A stretch of 64,000 nt of DNA from Candidatus Zhuqueibacterota bacterium (GTDB taxonomy: Bacteria; Zhuqueibacterota; Zhuqueibacteria; Residuimicrobiales; Oceaniaggregativiventaceae), in contig WJME01000100.1 of assembly GCA_014728115.1 (NCBI GenBank), forward strand, positions 92,347 to 156,346, given 5' to 3'. The stretch's first letter is position 1. Each line of letters starts with the position of its first letter. Shown in pieces: positions 1 through 9,462 of this stretch. A program made the position numbers and the translations under genes. The notes under the pieces were generated by a model, which was given only the letters and a program-made list of their open reading frames with translations, searched no databases and was not told the DNA's origin.

Positions 1-1737
1 AAAAAAATGATATGGGATGGATTTTCAGATTACCCCGGTGTACACGCTTTTTTTAAATGGCTTGAATCAAAACGTTACAAGATTAGCGCCCGGGTGCTTT
101 TGAGCAGGTACCGGGGATATATCCGGTGTCCAGACTGCAGGGGATCCAGATTGCGCAAGGATGCCCTAAATGTGTTTGTTGGGGGAAAAACACTTGCCGA
201 CCTTAATGGATTGAACATTGAGGACATTGAGGATTTTTTTAAAACACTTGTCTTAACGGAATTCGAAAAAGCTATTGCCGGTCAGATTCTCAAAGAACTG
301 CAAACGCGGCTCTCATATCTGAATACCATAGGTCTAGGTTATCTTTCGCTTGGACGCCGCACCTCGACGCTCTCTGGAGGTGAATTCCAAAGAATCAACC
401 TGGCGTCTGCTCTCGGGTCACAATTGGTAGGCTCGCTTTATATCCTGGATGAACCCACCATCGGGTTGCATCCACGTGACACGAAAAGATTATTGGATAT
501 TCTCAAATCCTTGCGGGATATCGGAAATACCGTCATCGTGGTAGAACACGACAGAGAAATGATCGAACAGGCAGATCAGATTATAGATTTGGGCCCCAGG
601 GCCGGCGAGCATGGCGGAGAAATCGTTTTTCAGGGGTCCATAAAGAACTTGCCAGAGAACGGGAACAGTCTTACGGCGGCATTTTTGCGTAATGATAAAA
701 AGATAGACATTCCGGAAATACGTCGTCCAGCCTTAAAAGAAAACTGCATAGAAATCAATAAAGCCCGAGAACATAATTTAAAAAATATCGACATCCAGAT
801 ACCGCTTCAAACCCTGTGCGTGATAACAGGGGTATCTGGATCGGGTAAAAGCACACTTGTGCACGATATCCTTTATGCCTCCTGGATGAAGAGCAAAAAA
901 ACCTGGAATCATAAAATAGGTCAGCATTCTGCGATACAAGGTTTTGAACATTTGGATGACATTGTTATGGTCGACCAATCGCCTATAGGCAGAACACCCC
1001 GATCAAATCCAGCGACATTTATAAAAATGTTTGATTTTATACGGCAGGTATTTGCACAAACAAGACAATCAAAAATATATGGATTAAAGCCCGGGGCATT
1101 TTCCTTTAATGTGTCAGGCGGACGATGCGAGACGTGTCAGGGATCAGGTGTGGTAAAAGTAGAAATGCAATTCCTTGCAGACCTGTTGCTAACCTGTGAA
1201 GAGTGTGGCGGCAAACGATTCAAAAAGGATATACTGGATATAACCTATCAGGGAAAAAATATTGCCGATATTCTCAATATGACCGTAAATCAGGCAATCG
1301 AATTTTTTAGTCATCATAAACAGATACGAGATAAATGCAAACTGTTAGCCGATGTTGGCCTGGGATATATTCGGCTGGGACAATCGGCAACCACATTATC
1401 CGGGGGAGAAGCACAGCGTGTAAAACTGGCTGCCCACCTGGGCGAGAAACCGGGTAAAAAAATATTGTATATATTCGATGAACCCACGACAGGACTTTCG
1501 TTTGCAGATGTAAAGATAATGCTCGATGCATTTGATCGTATCCTCGACCGCGGACAATCTCTGGTCGTGATCGAACACAATATGGATGTCATTAAATATG
1601 CTGATTATATCATCGATTTAGGACCGGAAGGGGGGGATAAGGGCGGTTATGTGGTTGCCCAGGGAACACCGGAAAATATTGCCTCAGTAGCAGCATCTTT
1701 TACCGGTCAACATTTACGGCCATTGCTACCCTCCTGA
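1..1737 (+). CDS. uvrA: Excinuclease ABC subunit UvrA, 5'-truncated by window edge
   Basis: UvrA is the damage-recognition ATPase of nucleotide excision repair and acts in the cytosol with UvrB and UvrC. About 578 codons are visible against a usual length near 940, so the N-terminal ATP site lies outside the window; the frame is open from base 1 and the ATG at 7 is internal. Seen here are a CPDC...G zinc-finger half, the first ABC signature LSGGEFQRINLA with the LDEPTIGLH Walker B, a second Walker A (GVSGSGKST, near residue 280), a second zinc finger (CETC...CEEC), and the C-terminal LSGGEAQRVKLA and DEPTTGLSF. Both ATPase cores look intact. The first signature has F where A is usual. The gene ends in TGA with no clear terminator. 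Confidence 0.97.
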   Translation, partial: KKMIWDGFSDYPGVHAFFKWLESKRYKISARVLLSRYRGYIRCPDCRGSRLRKDALNVFVGGKTLADLNGLNIEDIEDFFKTLVLTEFEKAIAGQILKELQTRLSYLNTIGLGYLSLGRRTSTLSGGEFQRINLASALGSQLVGSLYILDEPTIGLHPRDTKRLLDILKSLRDIGNTVIVVEHDREMIEQADQIIDLGPRAGEHGGEIVFQGSIKNLPENGNSLTAAFLRNDKKIDIPEIRRPALKENCIEINKAREHNLKNIDIQIPLQTLCVITGVSGSGKSTLVHDILYASWMKSKKTWNHKIGQHSAIQGFEHLDDIVMVDQSPIGRTPRSNPATFIKMFDFIRQVFAQTRQSKIYGLKPGAFSFNVSGGRCETCQGSGVVKVEMQFLADLLLTCEECGGKRFKKDILDITYQGKNIADILNMTVNQAIEFFSHHKQIRDKCKLLADVGLGYIRLGQSATTLSGGEAQRVKLAAHLGEKPGKKILYIFDEPTTGLSFADVKIMLDAFDRILDRGQSLVVIEHNMDVIKYADYIIDLGPEGGDKGGYVVAQGTPENIASVAASFTGQHLRPLLPS

Positions 1738-1878
1738 GAAAGGGGTTGTTTTTTTGTCAAAAGATTGCTAACCTGAATTACCACCATGCTTTTCTTGTAC
1801 GACCACGATCGCAATGACGGTTATTCTATTGGACTAAATTCACCACTTGATCACGTATGTCTTTAATCAGAGCTCATA

Positions 1879-2907
1879 ATGAAAAAATCTCTCGATGCCA
1901 AACTCGTCAGTATCTTGCAAAACTCATCCAGCAATGAATTTATTCTTGCCGACGCCAAAGACGCTGATATGGCCTTTGGTATTCGCTGTACCGGTCAGGA
2001 TCCGGAAGACCATGGTTCGGAAACTCGATATCGCTCACTGAGCCGGTGGCAAGAGATCATCAGAGAAATCGTTGCACAGGCCAAAATCGACATTATGCTC
2101 ATGTCGGCGAGTACCAGTAAGGCTTTGACCATCAAAGATCGTATTTTTGATAAAAGCTCTGTGACTCCAGCTGTGCGCGTGAATGACAGCACGGATATTC
2201 ATATCATCAGGGGCAGCAACTATAGCAGCCAACCCTCAAGACCTTTCCGTTCCACAACACTGGATCATATCCAGGCAGGAAAACTGGACCCAAGTGAGCA
2301 AGAAAGAGCATCAGGAGCAAACCTGGGTCTTTATTCCATGACGCTAAATAATGATATTGTGTTTGACCTCCAGTCCTTACAAGCATTCCGGGATTTCAGG
2401 TTCGAGGCAGAGAGAAAAAACTTTAAATACTTTCTCGAAATCTTTATCCCGAATGTAAAGGATGCTGTGGACACGGATCAGATCGGTCATTTCATAAATG
2501 ATCATATTGTGCGCATTCTAGCCGGTGTACCGGATAACGCACGTCCCCGTTTTCTGAAAATTCCATTTCTCGGTCCAAAGTATTTGGAAGAGCTGGTTAA
2601 CTATGATCCGACACTGGTCCCGGGTATTATGGGAGGATCTTCCGGTACCACGTTTGATGCGTTTAAAATGCTCGCTGAGGCTAAAAAGGCAGGGGCTCGG
2701 GTTGCCCTGTTTGGACGAAAAATCAACAATGCAGAACACCAATTGGCGTTCATTTCCTGCTTACGATGGGTGGCAGATGGAGAGACGACACCAGAAGAGG
2801 GAGTCAAACTGTATCATGCCGAACTGGAGAGGTTGCAAATAAAACCCTATCGCAGCCTGGAAAAAGATCTCGAGCTTTCCAATCCCATCATGAGATATCT
2901 GCTCTAG
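1879..2907 (+). CDS. Conserved protein of unknown function, aldolase-like TIM-barrel candidate
   Basis: A 342-residue soluble protein without signal peptide or membrane segment. I do not recognise a characterised family with certainty. The early segment EFILADAKDADMAFGIR and the late segment PGIMGGSSGTTFDAF followed by a basic GARVALFGRKINNAEHQ stretch resemble the alternating strand/helix layout and phosphate-binding Gly-Ser loop of class I aldolase-like TIM barrels. I see no unambiguous Schiff-base lysine context. It stands alone between uvrA and a convergent two-component pair, with a weak ribosome site (AGAGC) before the ATG. A sugar-phosphate aldolase or lyase is an inference; a catalytically different barrel is equally possible. 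Confidence 0.6.
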   Translation: MKKSLDAKLVSILQNSSSNEFILADAKDADMAFGIRCTGQDPEDHGSETRYRSLSRWQEIIREIVAQAKIDIMLMSASTSKALTIKDRIFDKSSVTPAVRVNDSTDIHIIRGSNYSSQPSRPFRSTTLDHIQAGKLDPSEQERASGANLGLYSMTLNNDIVFDLQSLQAFRDFRFEAERKNFKYFLEIFIPNVKDAVDTDQIGHFINDHIVRILAGVPDNARPRFLKIPFLGPKYLEELVNYDPTLVPGIMGGSSGTTFDAFKMLAEAKKAGARVALFGRKINNAEHQLAFISCLRWVADGETTPEEGVKLYHAELERLQIKPYRSLEKDLELSNPIMRYLL

Positions 2908-2943
2908 AGAAATCAGGGATGATATACAATGATGTGACACTGA

Positions 2944-3597
2944 TCATACCTCAACAATCCCTTCCCGGACTGCGTATTTTACCAGTCCGGCAAAACTATC
3001 CAGGTTTAGTTTATCCATAATTCTATGACGATGTGTTTCCACTGTTTTGGTGCTAATGTGTAATGTTTCGGCTACTTTTCGGTTGGTATACCCCTCACAC
3101 AAAAGCTTAACCACCATCAACTCGCGCTCGGTCAACTCTGAACCTTTGTGAGATTTTACAAAAGTATTTCCTTCTCCGCGAATCCAGCCTGCGATAATGG
3201 TTTTTGACAAGGCCGGGCTGACATAAACCTCTCCTTCGATCAATGTTTGAATTGCGATTTTTAATTCTTCAGCGGCTGCTTCTTTGAGAAGATATCCCTT
3301 TGCTCCATTTTTCAAGGCTTCACGGACATAATCTTGTTTGTCATACATGCTGATAATCAATATTCGGGAATCTGGGGAAAAGCGTTTTATCTCTTTGATG
3401 GCCTCCAGACCCCGCATTTTGGGCATGGCAATATCCAGAATCACAATATCAGGTTGTTTTTCCTGACACATGTCTATGGCTTCCATGCCGTTTCCGGCCT
3501 CTCCGACAACATTGACATTAGAAAGTGTCAATAAAAGCTCTCGCAAACCGGCACGTACCAAAGCATGATCATCAGCAATGACAATGTTGAATGACAT
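2944..3597 (-). CDS. NarL/LuxR-family response regulator
   Basis: A cytosolic two-component DNA-binding regulator of 217 residues. The receiver domain spans about 1-120, with the acidic pair D9-D10, the phospho-acceptor D55 in VILDIAMPK and a conserved lysine in GYLLKEA. A LuxR-type helix-turn-helix occupies about 150-205 (LTERELMVVKLLCEGYTNR, then KTVETHRHRIMDKL). The ATG at 3597 is chosen because GAGGG lies about 9 bases upstream; the ATG three codons earlier overlaps that site. It lies 115 bases downstream of the multi-PAS histidine kinase on the same strand, so the two are very likely cognate partners. Target genes are not evident. Confidence 0.93.
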   Translation of the reverse strand: MSFNIVIADDHALVRAGLRELLLTLSNVNVVGEAGNGMEAIDMCQEKQPDIVILDIAMPKMRGLEAIKEIKRFSPDSRILIISMYDKQDYVREALKNGAKGYLLKEAAAEELKIAIQTLIEGEVYVSPALSKTIIAGWIRGEGNTFVKSHKGSELTERELMVVKLLCEGYTNRKVAETLHISTKTVETHRHRIMDKLNLDSFAGLVKYAVREGIVEV

Positions 3598-3721
3598 CGT
3601 ACACATCCCTCATCTTGAAAATGTCCTTTTACATATTGTATCGTCATGGTCATCCCACGCACATGACTCCCCTGCTAGGGTTCTTATTTGTGACTCAAAA
3701 ACCGTCCCTGGTTTAAAGCAA

Positions 3722-6478
3722 TCATGCCTTTTCATCGATCGGTACGGAAGCAAAAATCCGGGTTCCTCTGCCGGGCCAAGAATGAATCAAGAGTTTGCCT
3801 GAAAACATTTCAATTCGTTCTTTCATGCCCAAGAGCCCCAACCGATCGGTTTTTTCTCGCTTGGGTGATTCAATATCAAAACCGTTACCATTATCACGAA
3901 CGATCAAATACAAATGGTCATCACGGACCCAAAATCTGATAAAGATCTTTTTGGCCTTTGCATGTTTCAGAACATTATTCATGCTCTCTTGCACGACTCT
4001 GAACAAGGTGGTTTCCAATTCCGGAGAAAGCAGATTATCCAGAGGTTCACATTGAAAATAAACAGATATACCCCATCGGGTATCAAAATCATGTATATGG
4101 TCTCTCAAAGCCGATTCGAGGCCAAAATCATCCAGTAGAGAGGGTCTGAGTTCATAACACATTTTTTGAGCGGTAGCAAGAGAAGCTTTTACCGTTAGCA
4201 TGGCATTATTTAGCTGCTTTTCGGATTTGGCAGGATCTTGATTGAGATGACTGCGAACCGCCTGGAGCTCCAAACGCAAAGCTGTTAATTGTTGGCCGAT
4301 CGTATCATGAACTTCACGCGCAATGCGGGCGCGTTCCTCTTCCTGTGCTTGCACCACTCTTCCAGCCAACTTTTTACTCTGTTCAAGGGCATTCACCTGG
4401 TGGGTGACATCGATATTCAGGCCAATGACCCCCAAAAATTCACCACTTTTGGTAATGACCGGGCGTATGCTGAGAGAATAATAGGTCAATTGAGGGGGAT
4501 CAGAAACTTGAAATGAGAAGGAACTTGTTGACACATGATCAGTGCCATCCACCTCGACAAAAAACTGTTGCAAGAATTCTCCCACTTTGTTTTCCTTAAA
4601 CACATCGCAGGGACGTTTTTTCTTGATATCCCCCCACTTTTGGATAAAGCTATGATTGGCTTCCTGAAAATATCCGCTCTTATTGAGAGAAAAAACCTGA
4701 TGAGGAATATTTTCAAACAATGCACGAAAATGCGCTTCAGACACTGACAATCGTTCAAAAGCGCGGCGGTTAGCTGTGATATCTTTGCAAAATCCCTCCA
4801 TCCCCATCACGATACCGTCTTTGATGACCCGACGTGCTGTGAGTCCGACCCAAAATCGACTCCCATCTTTTCGAAGGCATTCCAGTTCAGTCCATACAAT
4901 CGGCCGGCCCGACTTTATCTGAGAAAAGTTTTTCATGGCCTTTTCCATGGACTCGGGAGCCATAACATCCCTAAATTTAACCCCAATGATTTCATCTCCC
5001 ACATATCCGAACAAATCTCTTTGGGCTTGATTGGCGAGTAAGGTATTGCCATCAGGATCTGTAAAAAAGTAACCGTCCAGAGATCTCTCAATGACCTCTC
5101 GAAATCGAGCTTCAGACTCGCGTAAATGTTCTTCGATCTCTTTTCTTTGTGTAACATCCCTGCCGACACATATGACAAGTTCCGGCTCGTTATGCTCGTT
5201 GGTGACCGTTTTACATGACCAGGACAGCCATTTGTATCCACCGTTGGGGCTCATCACACGCTGTTCGACCACAGCATGGTCACGAGAGGATAAAACATAC
5301 TTGTGTAATTGTTCAGCGGACTGTCGGTCTTTAGAATGGATAAACGGCAAAAAGTGCTTGCCAATCAGTTGGGATTCGTCAAGTTGAAAAAACTGGCAAA
5401 GAGACGGACTGGCAAAGGTAATGATACCCTCGGGAGAAGTCGTCGTAATCAGCTCCCTCTGGTTTTCTACCAGCAACTGATATAGAGCTTTCGCCTCTGT
5501 TAACAGCTTTTCGGTTCGCTTTCTTTCTTTAATCTCCGCCTTTAGTTTTTGATTGATTTCTGTCAGTTCTTCGGTTCGTCGTTGTACCATTTCTTTGAGA
5601 TGGTGGCGGTGGTTTTCGAGCTCTTTTTCTTGCAAGATTTGTTCGGTGATATCACTGCCTAACAAAAAGACTTGATTCACCTTTCGATTGAGATCAAAGA
5701 TCGGTTGCATAGAATAAGAGATCCAAACCCGCTGATTACGCCGTGTATATTCCATTATTCGGTCAACAGATTTACCGGTATTGAACACCTGGGTCAGATC
5801 TGTTTCCTGAAGACGTGCCGCTTGAGAGAGAAACAGCTCTCTGATATGTTTGCCGACAAGAGCGCGCGGCGTACTGAGGAGTTTCTTGGCACCAAATTCA
5901 TTAATAAAATCCAGACGGCAATCCCGGTTGAACAAAACCAAAGCATACTGTAAAGACTGTACAACGATTTGATATTTTGTTACATTTTCGTGATGGGCAC
6001 ACTCTACTTGTTCTCGTTTCTCGGTTTCAGACTGGACGACATCCTGCAACTGCTGGTTTTTCACCGACATCATTTGTAACTCTTGCTCGAGAAATCGGTT
6101 TCGCTTTGAGAGTTCTCCTTTGTCATCGATCCGTGAACGGGCCACAGGTAAAACATTTGATCCGATACAAGGAGATGCATAAGCCAGAACATGTAAAGAC
6201 TGATCTATTTTAACTCTCTGGGTCCATACCCACAAAAGTCGTTCGACAGTTTTTTTAAAAATGATGGTTCGGCGGTTTATGCCATCGAGCCAAAGAGGCC
6301 AAATGAAATGGAATCCTGGCACAAAGGGAGCCAGAGAATGATTTATGATTTGTTGGAGAGGGGTATCAAGAAATGATGCAAACTGGTCATTCGCGACAAT
6401 GATTCGCCCTCGCGAGTCTAATAATGCAGAAGCAAAGGGAGATTCGACAATTAAAGTCTTTATTTCTTCAAACTGCAT
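3722..6478 (-). CDS. Cytosolic multi-PAS sensor histidine kinase (HisKA_3 type)
   Basis: A 918-residue sensor kinase with no membrane segment, so it should sense a cytosolic signal. An N-terminal PAS-like region is followed by at least four more PAS or PAS-PAC modules (about 165-285, 335-455, 460-580 and 590-700), joined by a long coiled coil near 285-340. The dimerisation domain carries IAREVHDTIGQQL with phospho-acceptor H724, typical of the NarX/DesK (HisKA_3) class that pairs with NarL-type regulators. The ATPase domain follows (QESMNNVLKHA N-box near 830, RDNGNGFD, LGLLGMKER). No heme or flavin ligand can be assigned by eye. A strong promoter lies just upstream at 6506-6534, and the cognate regulator follows at 3597. 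Confidence 0.93.
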   Translation of the reverse strand: MQFEEIKTLIVESPFASALLDSRGRIIVANDQFASFLDTPLQQIINHSLAPFVPGFHFIWPLWLDGINRRTIIFKKTVERLLWVWTQRVKIDQSLHVLAYASPCIGSNVLPVARSRIDDKGELSKRNRFLEQELQMMSVKNQQLQDVVQSETEKREQVECAHHENVTKYQIVVQSLQYALVLFNRDCRLDFINEFGAKKLLSTPRALVGKHIRELFLSQAARLQETDLTQVFNTGKSVDRIMEYTRRNQRVWISYSMQPIFDLNRKVNQVFLLGSDITEQILQEKELENHRHHLKEMVQRRTEELTEINQKLKAEIKERKRTEKLLTEAKALYQLLVENQRELITTTSPEGIITFASPSLCQFFQLDESQLIGKHFLPFIHSKDRQSAEQLHKYVLSSRDHAVVEQRVMSPNGGYKWLSWSCKTVTNEHNEPELVICVGRDVTQRKEIEEHLRESEARFREVIERSLDGYFFTDPDGNTLLANQAQRDLFGYVGDEIIGVKFRDVMAPESMEKAMKNFSQIKSGRPIVWTELECLRKDGSRFWVGLTARRVIKDGIVMGMEGFCKDITANRRAFERLSVSEAHFRALFENIPHQVFSLNKSGYFQEANHSFIQKWGDIKKKRPCDVFKENKVGEFLQQFFVEVDGTDHVSTSSFSFQVSDPPQLTYYSLSIRPVITKSGEFLGVIGLNIDVTHQVNALEQSKKLAGRVVQAQEEERARIAREVHDTIGQQLTALRLELQAVRSHLNQDPAKSEKQLNNAMLTVKASLATAQKMCYELRPSLLDDFGLESALRDHIHDFDTRWGISVYFQCEPLDNLLSPELETTLFRVVQESMNNVLKHAKAKKIFIRFWVRDDHLYLIVRDNGNGFDIESPKREKTDRLGLLGMKERIEMFSGKLLIHSWPGRGTRIFASVPIDEKA

Positions 6479-6505
6479 TCATTAACTCCATTCTATCAAT
6501 AGGAG

Positions 6506-6534
6506 AATATATATAATCTAGATAGGATTGTCAA
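6506..6534 (-). promoter_or_regulatory. Sigma-70-type promoter of the multi-PAS kinase operon
   Basis: Read on the minus strand, TTGACA (6534-6529) is followed by a 17-base spacer and TATATT (6511-6506). Five to six of six bases match the general consensus in each box. Transcription would start a few bases before the GGAG ribosome site of the kinase gene, giving a short leader. Confidence 0.7.
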
Positions 6535-6674
6535 GATGGCAGGCCATTCGATTAAATTTCTGCGCTAGCATGGCAGGCAAATCAAATCGAGGCAGGTAAT
6601 GGGTAGTGTTTGAAAAATGAAATGGGTAGACCATGAAATTGTCAAAGATATTTTTAAGAGTTTATCCTTGTCCT

Positions 6675-7904
6675 CTAGTTCATATTTCTAACAGCACAAG
6701 GGTAACCGGGTGTTTTAAATCTACAATCCCGCCAGCTATCACACCAGGTACCACACATGACATCCTTTGTGGCTTTTTGTAGAGGTTTTGTAAACGTTCT
6801 CAAATCCGCCTGTTTGACATTTGGACCTTGTAGCAACGCGCCTGACACATGATGAATATCCTGTACAATCGGCTGAAATGTCATAACAAGTTCGCCCAGA
6901 TGTCGTTTTTGCAGGGCTGCCCGTACAGCAGGATCAAAACGGACATTGCCTGCATGATCGATGAGAATACCGACATCTCTGCGGACATATTTCTTTAATT
7001 GTTTAACCGGTGCGCTGGTTTGTGAATCAACCATATTAAAAACAACTTTGGCATTCAGGCTGGCGACCGAACGATAGATCAAATCCGTGACTGGCAAAGA
7101 CACTTGATTCAATAATTCGATGGATCTTTGCAATATAGAGCTTTCGTTTTGTTGGATATCCAACTGAAACGGATGTTTCTTCCCCAACAGAGTCTGCGCG
7201 GCAGTTTCCAGTTTTCGTTTAAATATGGATTTCATAAATGCAGTCGTGTTTTGCAGTGCAGTGGGTTCAGGGGTTGTCACCACAATATTGTTATCTGCCA
7301 TTACAAAATAATCAAGGTATTCGTATTCCATGCGTGGCCCCAGATCCAACAACACCACGTCTGCGTCGAGTGAACGCAACGCAGATATGAATTTTATTTT
7401 ATTTGACAGAGAAGAAGGTTCTCCTTTATCAGATGGCGGGCCCTGAACAAGTCTGAGATTGTCAAAACCTGTGGGCAGTGCTAAACTCTTTAGTGGCTGT
7501 TTTTTGTCCAGCCAATACCAATAATTCGGGGTTTTCTTTTGAATATTAAACAATTCATGCTGATTGGCACCATCAAAGTCGCCATCCACAATAACCACTT
7601 TACGGCCTTTCATCGACAAAACAATGCCCAATAGCGCTGATAAGAGAGATTTTCCCACACCCCCCTTGCCGCTGGCAAAGGTCCAGACTTTTGCCCGATT
7701 CAGATGGCCGTTATTGCGAATAAACGGGTGCAAGATCTCGAGCGCACCTGCCCTGGCTCTCGAGTGATGATTATGCACCAGGATATCATTGGGATAAAGT
7801 AATCCTTGCACAGCCCACAATGCTAATGCATATGAAGTTAATGGCCCCAGAGTTCCCCCTTTAGTTTCTATCATCCAGGAATTGGACTCGACTTTGACCG
7901 ACAT
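6675..7904 (-). CDS. MinD/ParA-like ATPase with N-terminal GYF-like domain and C-terminal cysteine tail
   Basis: A 409-residue deviant-Walker P-loop ATPase. Residues about 8-62 (W...GPL...L...G.L.P.D..V) resemble a GYF_2-type peptide-binding module. The ATPase begins near 73 with FASGKGGVGKS (signature K80 and K85), then VIVDGDFDGANQ in place of the usual DxDxxxAN, and VLLDLGPR as switch II. The end holds four cysteines (C384, C388, C394, C403) in a CxxxCx5C...C arrangement that could bind metal. The start at 7904 is preferred because GAGGG sits about 9 bases upstream; an ORF start at 7958 has no such site. MinD/ParA proteins position cellular structures, but the target here is unknown. It lies 240 bases downstream of the NAGS-like gene. 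Confidence 0.8.
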   Translation of the reverse strand: MSVKVESNSWMIETKGGTLGPLTSYALALWAVQGLLYPNDILVHNHHSRARAGALEILHPFIRNNGHLNRAKVWTFASGKGGVGKSLLSALLGIVLSMKGRKVVIVDGDFDGANQHELFNIQKKTPNYWYWLDKKQPLKSLALPTGFDNLRLVQGPPSDKGEPSSLSNKIKFISALRSLDADVVLLDLGPRMEYEYLDYFVMADNNIVVTTPEPTALQNTTAFMKSIFKRKLETAAQTLLGKKHPFQLDIQQNESSILQRSIELLNQVSLPVTDLIYRSVASLNAKVVFNMVDSQTSAPVKQLKKYVRRDVGILIDHAGNVRFDPAVRAALQKRHLGELVMTFQPIVQDIHHVSGALLQGPNVKQADLRTFTKPLQKATKDVMCGTWCDSWRDCRFKTPGYPCAVRNMN

Positions 7905-8143
7905 TTTGATTGCCCTCATTTGATACAGTGTCACATCAGGATTCAACACTCGAAACAAACAGCCTATTTCCTTCGGCTTTGAAATCCTGATAAATGCTTC
8001 CTAGTTGCCTGAATTTAAAACGCTTATTCCGTCCCAACCTTTACGTTCATAAATCGATTGCGTTTTCACTCCAATCAATTGCAAGGAACGGGCCAAAGTT
8101 GTGTGATGCCAATATTCATGTCGGTTTTGCACATCTGAGCGTA

Positions 8144-9430
8144 TTAGCCAGTTTTATATATCATTGTAGCAGGGATCGAGACGATTTGTTGAACGACCTT
8201 TTTCCATGCCTGTTGCGGAATGCCGATTCCATAAATCATATAGGGATCATGTTTTTCAGAAATGCCCTGATATTCTTGAATCAATTTGCCATACCAGTCA
8301 ACTGCTTGCTGATTTGTAAGACTGGTTCGCCAGGCGAGTCTTTGTTTTTGCATGATAACCGTTTCGATGATACTTGATCCGATGCCAAGACCCTCATAAT
8401 CTGATAACGTAAAAAGCTTGCATAAATATTCACTATCTTTTATCGGATAAGTGATTGCCCCCCCTTTTTCTTGTGAATCGAGATAAACAGTAGGATTTTT
8501 ATCCCTAATATGTTCAAAATATCCATTTATAATCTCCCTTCCCTGACCAGAGAAGGATTGATTAGCCATTTGTAATAGCAAATCACGCTTGACTACATTG
8601 AAAGGATAGGCCGTGATGACCGGTGGAATGACCAGTTTTATGCCACTGCCATTGCCGATCAGTTCCTCCAACAAACCGGTCGATTGCAATTTTCCTTCTC
8701 TATAACTCAGAGAAGTGATTTGCATGGAATGGTTCGGACCCAGATATTTAAGCAAATCAAACCCTTCACGCATATATGCCGACAGATCGGGGGGTAGCAC
8801 ACCTTGATACACCATTTTTTGAAATTCGAGCTCGGAATAGGTTTTAAAGATCAGTTGTGGATCCTGAACCGACAGGGGTCGATTGCCAACCACAATCAAT
8901 TTTAAGGCTTGCAACCATTTCACAAGTTCCTTGGCAACATTTATAGCTGTCAACTCGTAAAACAGCCTGTCCTCCTGGCAATACCCGACCGGCGACAGAA
9001 CAGGAACTTTATGATCATAAATGGCCTGCACAATGGGTTTGGTGTCAATCGTGACCACGAGCAGAGACCGGCCGCTGATGGTTTCCTGGGATTGCAGCAA
9101 GACACATCTGGGATCAATAGCAACCGCATGAACTCCGGCATTGTGCAAGGCATCGACAACAAGATCTTGCTGTGACTTTATTTCTGTACGCCCCATGACC
9201 TGAGATCCCTTGCCCAGGACGAGTGGCAAATAAAAGCCGGCTTCACTGGCAAGAAAGGCAATTTCTGCAGCCAGTTGCTGCAAGGTGTTGGCTTGCTGTA
9301 TCTGAGCACTTACCTTAATGGTGCCAATGCGATGCAAAGGTAAGGTTTGGAGCGCTTCGATCCAAAATTTGGCTGTTCGAATGCCCAGACTTGAAGCAAT
9401 ATTTTTTACATTTTTTCTGGTATTCAGCAT
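8144..9430 (-). CDS. N-acetylglutamate kinase/synthase-like protein (amino-acid kinase fold plus NAT domain)
   Basis: A 428-residue protein whose layout matches the fused NAGS/NAGK type seen in Xanthomonas, Maricaulis and animal NAGS. An amino-acid-kinase fold (about 30-265) begins with IKVSAQI and has a PLVLGKGSQV loop in the place of the PxVLxHGGGPQ motif. A C-terminal GNAT-like domain (about 285-425) contains LFTLSDYEGLGIGSSIIE and LAWRTSLTNQQAVDWYG, close to the acetyl-CoA loop and WRS..N.....Y segment of vertebrate-like NAGS. The kinase glycine motif is degenerate (GKGS), so kinase activity is doubtful and acetyl transfer is more plausible. No other arginine genes are nearby. It follows rmlA by 32 bases, probably on the same transcript. 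Confidence 0.65.
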   Translation of the reverse strand: MLNTRKNVKNIASSLGIRTAKFWIEALQTLPLHRIGTIKVSAQIQQANTLQQLAAEIAFLASEAGFYLPLVLGKGSQVMGRTEIKSQQDLVVDALHNAGVHAVAIDPRCVLLQSQETISGRSLLVVTIDTKPIVQAIYDHKVPVLSPVGYCQEDRLFYELTAINVAKELVKWLQALKLIVVGNRPLSVQDPQLIFKTYSELEFQKMVYQGVLPPDLSAYMREGFDLLKYLGPNHSMQITSLSYREGKLQSTGLLEELIGNGSGIKLVIPPVITAYPFNVVKRDLLLQMANQSFSGQGREIINGYFEHIRDKNPTVYLDSQEKGGAITYPIKDSEYLCKLFTLSDYEGLGIGSSIIETVIMQKQRLAWRTSLTNQQAVDWYGKLIQEYQGISEKHDPYMIYGIGIPQQAWKKVVQQIVSIPATMIYKTG

Positions 9431-9462
9431 ACACTTTTTTTTCGTTTCGACGATCGAAACCG

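Noticed and set aside
7..9. ATG as the start of uvrA
   Set aside because: The frame is open to base 1 and the protein begins in the middle of the family alignment, so the gene is cut by the window edge.
7994..8377. 127-codon plus-strand ORF overlapping the NAGS-like gene
   Set aside because: It is the antisense shadow of the minus-strand gene and has no start signal or domain.
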